A stretch of 64,000 nt of DNA from Lineus longissimus. Its lineage: Eukaryota; Nemertea; Pilidiophora; Heteronemertea; Lineidae. The stretch is taken from contig NC_088310.1 of the NCBI RefSeq assembly GCF_910592395.1, forward strand, positions 813,501 to 877,500. The letters are read 5' to 3'. The notes under the pieces are model-generated. The model did no database searches. It saw only the letters and a program-made list of their open reading frames with translations, and had not been told where the DNA came from. Every line of letters begins with the position of its first letter. Position 1 is the first letter of the stretch. Made by a program: the position numbers and the translations under genes. Shown here one piece after another: positions 56,601-64,000 of this stretch.

Positions 56601-59600
56601 GGTTCACACTGCCTTAGGGCTGCCAATGTCACACATTCAACACAGAACCTCCTAGGTTCACACTGCCTTAGGGCTGTCAATGTCATACATTCAACACAGA
56701 ACCTCCTAGGTTCACACTGCCTTAGGGCTGCCAATGTCATACATTCAACACAGAACCTCCTAGGTTCACACTGCCTTAGGGCTGCCAATGTCATACAATC
56801 AACACAGAACCTCCTAGGTTCACACTGCCTTAGGGCTGCCAATGTCATACATTCAACACAGAACCTCCTAGGTTCACACTGCCTTAGGGCTGCCAATGTC
56901 ATACATTCAACACAGAACCTCCTAGGTTCACACTGCCTTAGGGCTGCCAATGTCATACATTCAACACAGAACCTCCTAGGTTCACACTGCCTTAGGGCTG
57001 CCAGTGTCATACATTCAACACAGAACCTCCTAGATTCACACTGCCTTAGGGCTGCCAGTGTCATACATTCAACACAGAACCTCCTAGGTTCCACTGCCTT
57101 AGGGCTGCCAATGTCATACATTCAACACAGAACCTCCTAGGTTCACACTGCCTTAGGGCTGCCAGTGTCATACATTCAACACAGAACCTCCTAGGTTCAC
57201 ACTGCCTTAGGGCTGCCAATGTCATACAATCAACTGCTAGATGGTATTTTAGTTACAGTCGAACCACTTCTTTCTTCCAGGGCCGGTGGTCGGTCTATTT
57301 ACGTTCCGAGGAAGATGATGCTGATCTAGCTAAAAAAATTGAGGGCATAATCAAAGAAGAAATACCTGACCTTATCATTGAGAACAGAGAAACCAGAAAG
57401 TGTGGAGAGCGTGAGCATAATGAAAGCCTTGTGAAAATAAGGGATGTCGATCAGTGTATATTTCTGCTGACAGAACACAAGGGGAAGATATCCGCGGACT
57501 ATGAAGTATCCGAATGCGTGGACAAAGTCATGCAATGTAGCAACAAGAGGGCTACCATCCTGCTGTACACTGAAGAGGCAGAAAAGAAACATAAAGACTA
57601 CTTTAAACAGCTTGCCGAACATGTTGTGACTAGGGTTCAGTATGGTAAAGACGGATGGGTGAATGAGTTGAAGGAGGCAATCACAGGTATGTTGAAAGAT
57701 ATGCTGTGGAGCTAGATCAAGAGAGTTTCTACTTGGTCATGAAGTTCTGTGACAACGGCACAGTATACTGATGTTATGGAATTGTCAACTTACAATCTTT
57801 TTTTATGCGACATTCGTGGCAAAAATCTACAAATTGTTAATAACTGCATGAAATGCATGAGAAAAAAATCTGAATTCAGGACGATAACAACCTTTAGACT
57901 GCCAAGTGGAACCTCTGAGATATTGCATCATTGTTGTTATTGTTATCATTGTTATCATTGTTATACTCAGCTGTTTCCGTTCAACTTTCAGATATACAAG
58001 CACGACCCCTGAAGTCAGCGGTGAACTTCCATAACTTATCTGAAGGCTTGGCCTTTGGTTACCTCTATGGGTATATGAGGCCTTTCTTGCCAGGTAGGCT
58101 TTGAAGTTTATAGGTGTATACTAGTTTGAGCATCTTTACTCCAAACCAGTTGGTCTGGTCATTTTGTTTTTTGTTTTCTCAAGCTGCATCACTAGTGACA
58201 CACCAGCTAGGTAGCTTTCTTGGTACCCTTGACAGAGTGCACCTATGTAGAGACTTATAGGTCTAAATGTGCATGAATCTTCTCATTTCACACCAGTCCT
58301 AATCCATGGGTGCACAACCCCCTACTCACTTATGTACTTCTAAAATTTTTAGAATTTTCAAAGAAGTTGGAGGAGTTGAAAATTTCCGATGTGATGCCCA
58401 AGAAACTCATCATTTTGATGCCGAAGTCAGGATACTCGCCAAAAACACTGCAAGCAACAGTTAATGATGACAAGCATTTGAAGGAGTTGGAAGGGCCTGA
58501 GAGGAAAACAAAAAAAATTAGCTATCGCTATGGATTGCAAGACAGAGACTACACTGTAACAGAATACCGTCTGACAGATGATGATCAAAAGGTAAATTAA
58601 CCAGATCGATAGGTCAATAATCACAGTCACTAATAAGTCAGTCTCTAATAAGTGGTACAGTGTGCATGTCACAACCTAATAGGTGTGAAAGGGCCAGTAG
58701 GGTTAAGTCATCTTTTGCTGTAACTGTGTTGTGAGGATTCATGTAAAAAACTTTGGCCTGTCACTTAGCTTTGAGCCTTCAAAGGTTAAATACAAAGAAC
58801 AACAATATACAGTTGAGTATCCACTCGAGTCAGTTATCATTGATTTCATTTGCAGGAATATTTTGTTGCGGCCGAATTCCTGACCCCTCTGCAGGCATTG
58901 ACTGATATGCAGAAGGACGTATTTGCTGACATGAGCATCGAGCAGAAATGTGATCTGCAGAGGAATCTTCGGAAAGTAATGCTTGAAATTGTGAAGAGCA
59001 AATTGATTCCCGAGGATATCGTGGACAAGTTCCTACTTCTAGAAATAGAAGGTAAAGCCGTTAAAACCTGAATATATACCTAAATGGTGCCTTCTTTTCC
59101 TTTTACTGCAGATGTACCTACATTGTGTGAAAAAACAAAAATAGATGACGTCACAATGTCAACCCCCGGTCACAATGTCCAATCCCTAGAATGTTGCTAC
59201 ATTACGTCACATCATGATGATGCCACCGTTATACCTAAGAATTTGAGTTGATGAAGGTTACATAAGAAAAAAATATAGATTACATTTCTGCGTTATGCTG
59301 AGTATGTACCAGTGTTCGAGGTCAGTCTGATTCCAGAGGTCGATGATATTTTCGCGCCACTTTTGTTGTTCTTTGCCTAGTGTCTTCATTCGGGAAGGAT
59401 GAAGACACCATTACTCGTGTTACTCACAGCGATGGGATCTTCTTCCTGAGTAAAAGGAAGCTTGGTTTGACATCTCATTCAGATAACATGGCAATATTTG
59501 CCGGCCTTTGGATTGTGAGTACGACATACCTGGATGCTGTCCCTGCCGCTGCTGATTACATGTACTATTGAAAGTGATGAATGTTTGCTCTCACATGGTG

Positions 59601-59793
59601 TTGTCAATTTCCTGAAAATCTGTCTGATGCTTTTTCAGATGAAGGCTTGGATGGAAAACCAACGACGGATGCTGAAAAACTGCATATATGTTATCGCGAA
59701 CTTTTGAAGACAGTCAAAGAGGAGCTGAGACGAGAACAGGAAAAGCCGGAAGAGCAAGCCGCTCAACAAATTGAAACAATGGAAATTAAGTAA
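53657..59793 (+). CDS. STING: Tandem TIR-STING-TIR-STING fusion protein
   Basis: Twelve exons (53657-53668, 53929-54162, 54551-54740, 55200-55319, 55595-55797, 55901-56072, 56289-56386, 57281-57686, 57992-58093, 58353-58591, 58856-59051, 59639-59793) total 2127 nt, or 708 residues, every phase matching. TIR1 is residues 5-143 and STING1 146-330 (ALAWSHYTGFVRFLP; LVILIPSDC; STPSIETL). TIR2 is 344-478 (IFLLTEHKGKISADYEVSECV). STING2 is 480-655 (GLAFGYLYGYMRPFLP; LIILMPKSG; YGLQDRDY; AEFLTPLQAL), then a charged tail. Animal STING binds cyclic dinucleotides; bacterial TIR-STING couples c-di-GMP binding to NAD+ cleavage, and oysters have single TIR-STING fusions. There are no transmembrane helices, so it is presumably cytosolic. 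The start gives MSTK with a clean donor. Whether the TIRs are NADases or signalling adaptors is unknown. Confidence 0.9.
54821..54946. mobile_element. MITE family 1, copy 2, in a TIR-STING intron
   Basis: Arms CAATGGCTGATATGAATAAA and, inverted, CAATGGGTGATATGAATAAA, both continuing into GWCTAGCAAATGCTTTTA: a near-perfect 38-bp terminal inverted repeat around a 50-bp core. It is homologous to 25198-25307. It lies in the intron between exons 54551-54740 and 55200-55319. No clear target-site duplication. Confidence 0.88.
56577..57236. repeat. 54-bp minisatellite in the intron between STING1 and TIR2
   Basis: About 12 copies of a 54-bp unit (ATTCAACACAGAACCTCCTA, GGTTCACACTGCCTTAGGGC, TGCCAATGTCATAC). 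As 54 is a multiple of three, it opens 200-residue artificial frames on both strands. The intron (56387-57280) separates the two duplicated halves of the TIR-STING gene. Confidence 0.95.
59381..59514 (+). other. Possible cassette exon of the TIR-STING gene
   Basis: A strong acceptor (TTCTTTGCCTAG|TG) and donor (TGGATT|GTGAGT) bound a 134-nt open segment in the phase left by the exon 58856-59051. It reads SSFGKDEDTITRVTHSDGIF and on. Including it changes the frame of the last exon and truncates the charged C-terminal tail, so it would make an alternative isoform. Confidence 0.4.
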
Positions 59794-62080
59794 ATACCTT
59801 TCAGTGTGCGGGTTGTACTCAGCTTTACTTATAACTGAAAGTTAGCAAGATTTTTTGCATTACAGGATATCATTTTTAGTTTCATCAACATTATATTGTT
59901 GTAAAAGATCGAGAAAAGGTGAAAAATGAACCTTTTGCGGCTATATAATCCCTTTCGGATGTTGTTCGACTAGACTGGGGTATGCATTGTGTATGATACT
60001 GATCAGACCAAAAATGAGAGTCCAGATAAATATGACACCGCTATATGCTTCCATATTTGTATGTTATATATATATTGAATCTACATGTATTTCATGCTTG
60101 CTCCTAATTCATTTTAAAACTGCCAAAACCTTCATTTTAAGTTTTGATTATCATGATAATGGTTTTGATGTAAAAAGGCAAGGCCAATCTCGCCAACCTG
60201 CTCCTGCCTCCTATCTCCTGAAGCCAAATTGGTGGAAGGTTGGTGTAGCTAGGTGCCGCTGTGGTGTAGTCGCTCATGGGACTCTCAACTAGCGGTCAAG
60301 AGGTCCCTGGTTCAAATCCCACTGTCAGCGTGAGACTGTAGGCAGGTCTCTTTGTCTTACTTGCCTCTCTGCACCCAGGTGTATTAGTGGGGACTGGTCA
60401 GAAATGCACAGATTGTAGCGCTGGTTGAGCATCTCATCTGAGGTCTACTGAAAGGTTTCAGGACAAGTCAGGGTTAAAGTGTAAAGTCGGATGATAACCT
60501 TTTATTGTATAGTTGACATCAGACTATAAACCCATAAACCCATAACTTTAGGATTAGGATTAGGTGTTTCTCTCCTAATGCTATTAGCAAGTGTCTTGGA
60601 CAAAGCTACACCCCTGCCCTGTTCAAGTGTAATCGAGCACACAAATCGTTGCACTATAAACATAGTTCAGTTTGTTGTACCGTAAATGGTTTTGTTGTTT
60701 TCTTACTGATTTGAAAGTTGCAATGTTGATGCCAGCCATGCTTGGCTTAAATGTGTGATATTACTCAATGGAATAAATATGCTGTGATGACGCTATCTAG
60801 CCAGTTTTGGCACGTCTGTATCACATAGGCCTAGCTATTGCTCGTAACTTTGGCCTTTGTACAGGCACCCTTCTACTGACTAAAGAGCGTCTACACAGCA
60901 TTTTTCATTATAAAAATTATCTGCATTTGTACTGTGCCAACTAGTTTGTCCCCAGCTGTAAGCTTGCTGTCTACTTTATGTTATTTGTTACTCCTGAGGG
61001 ATTTTTTTTGCTGTAATTGTTCACTGATTCAATTAACTATGAGTTAATCATGTACTTGTGATATTGTACATATCATTGCCGGCTTAGTATTACATGTAAC
61101 CCTATTGGGTTTTTGCCTGATAGCCCAACAGTCATGTAGCAGCTATAATATTGGGACGCTGTTGGCAGGGTTGTTGGGTTTTCACTTTCCTCTATCTACG
61201 TAGATGTGCATGCCAACCTCTGCCCTGGTGGCAGCTGTCAATTATACCTACATCAGACCACTGTAGACTGAGTTATGTTTGTGACCATTTTATTTTTGCA
61301 TTCGGTGGCCAACTCGAATATCAACAGGCTGGTAATAATGATAATAATGGTGAATGATTCAACTTGTGAAGCAATTATGGAAACAGGGAACATGGAATTT
61401 ATCCTCCTCCAAATGAAAATGAGCACATTTTTTCAAACTTTAGTTACTATGTCTCCGTTTATTGTATATATATTTGTGTATTTATGTATATATATTTCAG
61501 ATAGCCAAGAGCTGGTTGTTTGGTGGTCATGAATTACTGAGACATGCACACATGCAGTCTGGCCTACCCGATTGTAAATGTACTGGTCTACGTACTGCTG
61601 CTTTGAAATGAAAATTTGTATCATTTTCATTGAATAAATGTCTATATAACCAACTAATCTTGCATTAGTGATTTTCTGGCTCACGCACACCATCCCCCAT
61701 TCCATTTAATTGTTGTAGGACAGACTGACAGTGACTTTTTGAGTGTACATTTGAGGAGAAGACCTGTGGAGTACTGTCCAACCTAGTGCATTAACCCTCG
61801 ATGGAAAAGTGTAAATCAGCAGCAGTTAGTCCAACACCAACTGGAAAGATCCAACCGTCACCATGAAAGAGTACGAATAACAATGACGACAGCATGAACG
61901 GAGACAAAGGGGCATTCGATATACATGACGCCTCAAAACAGGTCCCAGACAAGGAATCATTGGCAAGGCCTTATAGCAAACTTAAATGAACTGCCATTTT
62001 CACAGCTATCACTGAAATGACAGTTGGCCTCGCACTGAAGGCAATTCACAAAGAATTTGAACAAAGCACTGATTGAGATA
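59794..62080. other. TIR-STING 3' UTR and spacer
   Basis: Candidate poly(A) signals AATAAA occur near 60,772 and 61,634. A SINE lies at 60241-60560. Otherwise non-coding; short frames have no support. Confidence 0.5.
60241..60560 (+). mobile_element. tRNA-derived SINE with conserved central domain
   Basis: The tRNA-like head (about 60255-60330) has an A-box-like TGGTGTAGTCGCTCATGG and a B box GGTTCAAATCC. It is followed by TGCCTCTCTGCACCCAGGTG and TATTAGTGGGGACTGGTCAG, which match the deeply conserved metazoan SINE domain I recall as Nin-DC/Meta. The end is indistinct; TTAGGATTAGGATTAGG near 60550 may be the tail. Not a functional tRNA: the arms do not pair properly. Confidence 0.75.
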
Positions 62081-62561
62081 AGGTACAAACTTTATTTCAC
62101 TTACAATAGATAATCTACACACAGAATCACGCGACTCGAAATGAACTAGAATATCAACTAGTGCTGGTTGTAGTAATGATATGCTAGCTATGTACAGTGG
62201 AGAAAATACTGGAAAAGCTGGATGTCGGAGATCACTGAAAGGTTTAGAATATAGCCGATTGCATGCACAACTGAGGAAAGTTCTCTTTAATACATGTACA
62301 TTTACAATTCTACAACACTTCGATCAACTTTGCAGAAATTCCCAATATGTATAAGGGATGGCCCAAAAAACTGCTTCCCCAAGTCAGTCTTCCAAGTCCA
62401 AGACAAAGCCAACTTGTACATTATAAGTCTGCTTTGAAAGGAGTAAGAGTTGATTGTTTTCTTGTTAAGGTTGCGTGCCGACTTTACTTTTTCTCTCCTG
62501 CAAATCAACTTGAAACTATGCCCAGCACAGGATGCGAAAGATAGGATTTCAAACATATCCA

Positions 62562-62632
62562 GCCTGCAGGTTCGAATCAACCAAATCACATCAAAATGAG
62601 TACAAGCATTCTAACCGTTAGATTATGTACAT
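62562..62632 (-). mobile_element. tRNA-like (Glu-type) decayed element
   Basis: The minus strand reads ATAATCTAACGGTTAGAAT, close to a tRNA-Glu A box, and about 35 bases later GGTTGATTCGAACCTGC, a B-box-like arm. The anticodon stem does not pair, so it is a tRNA-derived repeat or pseudogene rather than a tRNA gene. Confidence 0.4.
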
Positions 62633-63906
62633 GAACACACTTTAGCTGGTAGAAAAGTTATTTACAAATTCATAAAAGACTATGACTATTTACAAAGATG
62701 ATAAAAAGGATCTTATTCTGTTCACAAATGTGCAGACTTCAGCCCCAAGATAATAAGTGCCCAAATGTTTGCCCCCACTCCCCAAGCCAGGTGGCATTTT
62801 GCCTCTGATGACTGAAATCCTAGAACAGGCCTTGAAATTGTGCTCACTTCAGTGTCCTTCAGACAAGGTGTTTGTTGAAACAGAGGTTCCAATATATGGC
62901 AATCAACATTACATTTGATTATGCATAATCATTCTACGAGAATCTCCTGAGCTCAACCACACAAAACTAGACTTTCTTCTACATATATTGTCACTTTTGA
63001 AACTTCCATCAGGCGGAGGCTACCAGACGACCATCACATCTGCGTGTCTCATTCATTCTAAAACATATCAACAGCTGGTTTTGCACTTGTTTTTCACCAA
63101 ATCAGTGTCTTCAAATAACACATTCATTTACAGCAAAATGTTCCAAATAAGCCAGCAAAGGTAAAGGCATTTGTAAAGGTATGAAACAATTGAGTTAAAA
63201 CCTAATAGCTTGCTAAATACAATAGAAATATTCTAATATGCAGATTTTCATTTCACAACACTTTATTTTTCATTTTTGAACATTTCCAGATTTTTCAACA
63301 ATTTCCAAGCCATCAATATCATAAACATACACTTCATCAAATATGATTTCAAAAGAATTTCAACACTAATTTTGCAAGCCGTGCAAGTAAAAGATACCAT
63401 CATTGATCAAGGAAAAAAATCTACAGAAGGTAACAAAATACTGAATTGATATGTATCACGAAAGGTACTGCATTATTGGTTTTGGGAAATATTTCAACAT
63501 TTTTATGAAAACTTTACATGCTTTGAAATCACAAGGTTTCCCGAGATTCACCTTCGCAGGGACATTCACAAGGGAGAAGCCTGTATCAACTCTGGCGTGT
63601 TGAGACCAGTGCTTTCCATGGAATTTTCTATAAGAAGGGTGGAAAAGGCTAATGTCTCATTGAAAACATTGGCTTGATTTTTAAGAGTGTTTCTTTTAGT
63701 TATTTTTAGTTATTTACATTCACTGACACCTACACAAGTCCGTCCAGCCATTTATAAAGGAGAACCTGACTTACAAACTACATTATCTACACATTAGACA
63801 ACTACCATACAGTTCTACAGCAAGTCGATGCCCGGGCCAAAATTCGATTATTATACTGAAACGAGATATGACCATAAGTGACCTTTTTGCAAAAAAGTTC
63901 CACCTT

Positions 63907-63999
63907 CTACGCACTCGCAGACCATCCCAACTCCTTCCTTGACAGGCTGTGTACAGTTTCATATCCAAGGCTGTTCCCAGCAGCCTCTATCACCAACAA
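63907..63999 (-). CDS. Possible C-terminal end of an off-window gene
   Basis: At the window edge the minus strand reads 30 codons then TAG, ending SLSRKELGWSASA. The composition looks protein-like and it would sit upstream of the putative 3' UTR. There is no family match, and other frames are also partly open. Confidence 0.22.
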   Translation of the reverse strand: MLVIEAAGNSLGYETVHSLSRKELGWSASA

Positions 64000-64000
64000 T

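Larger units (their letters stand above)
62081..64000 (-). other. Probable 3' UTR of a minus-strand gene running off the window
   Basis: AATAAA on the minus strand near 62,090, a long AT-rich non-coding stretch and a short C-terminal-like frame at the window edge suggest a long 3' UTR of a gene to the right. The evidence is circumstantial. Confidence 0.35.

Noticed and set aside
56426-57140. Open frames of 199 and 231 codons (+ and -)
   Set aside because: They are readings of the 54-bp intronic minisatellite; the unit length is a multiple of three.
56577-57236. CRISPR-like look of regular repeats
   Set aside because: Units are contiguous without unique spacers and lie in a eukaryotic intron.
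53657-59793. Two separate neighbouring TIR-STING genes
   Set aside because: There is no stop, promoter or start between the halves; the exon ending 56386 (phase 0) joins the TIR2 exon, which lacks its own ATG near the start. Transcript data are still needed.
60241-60330. tRNA gene
   Set aside because: A and B boxes are present but the cloverleaf arms do not pair and a SINE domain follows.

Overview
The window is animal nuclear DNA: genes are split by GT-AG introns, the products are metazoan families (tau-tubulin kinase, AIDA, PRDM, p24/TMED, actin, TAF1A, STING), and the spacers hold SINEs, MITE-like palindromes and minisatellites. The SINE with a conserved central domain, the repeat style and the TIR-STING fusion point to a marine invertebrate, most likely a lophotrochozoan (mollusc, annelid, brachiopod or similar). 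The phylum is not resolved from sequence alone. I rebuilt the gene models by eye from splice sites, reading phase and family similarity. In every complete model the exon lengths sum to a multiple of three.

Layout: 763-6139 (-) tau-tubulin kinase, 3' end not found; 6.1-13.4 kb repeat-bearing spacer with a 19-bp minisatellite; 13466-16402 (+) AIDA; 18424-24930 (+) EGF-like/ZP transmembrane protein with a furin site; 27677-28417 (-) p24/TMED cargo receptor; 29096-32997 (+) PRDM zinc-finger protein; 36407-39871 (-) divergent actin, with a non-coding first exon, TATA, CArG and MEF2 sites up to 40.5 kb; 43412-45213 (-) unrecognised type I membrane protein with a Cys-rich juxtamembrane segment and an RPxTG-rich tail; 45946-50724 (-) TAF1A; 53657-59793 (+) TIR-STING-TIR-STING; 59.8-64 kb repeat-bearing sequence, probably ending in the 3' end of a minus-strand gene.

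The most striking locus is the gene at 53657-59793. Twelve exons encode about 708 residues arranged TIR1-STING1-TIR2-STING2, with no transmembrane segment. It is a tandem internal duplication of the TIR-STING fusion known from bacteria and oysters. The second STING keeps most of the cyclic-dinucleotide pocket signature, whereas the first has lost several of those positions. This suggests one sensing and one regulatory or scaffolding half.

Other genes have no evident shared pathway and look like an ordinary metazoan gene neighbourhood. Two palindromic element families are dispersed among them. One copy places an AATAAA behind the ZP gene and another contributes to a possible exon. A 39-bp minisatellite has multiplied a 3' splice site of TAF1A.
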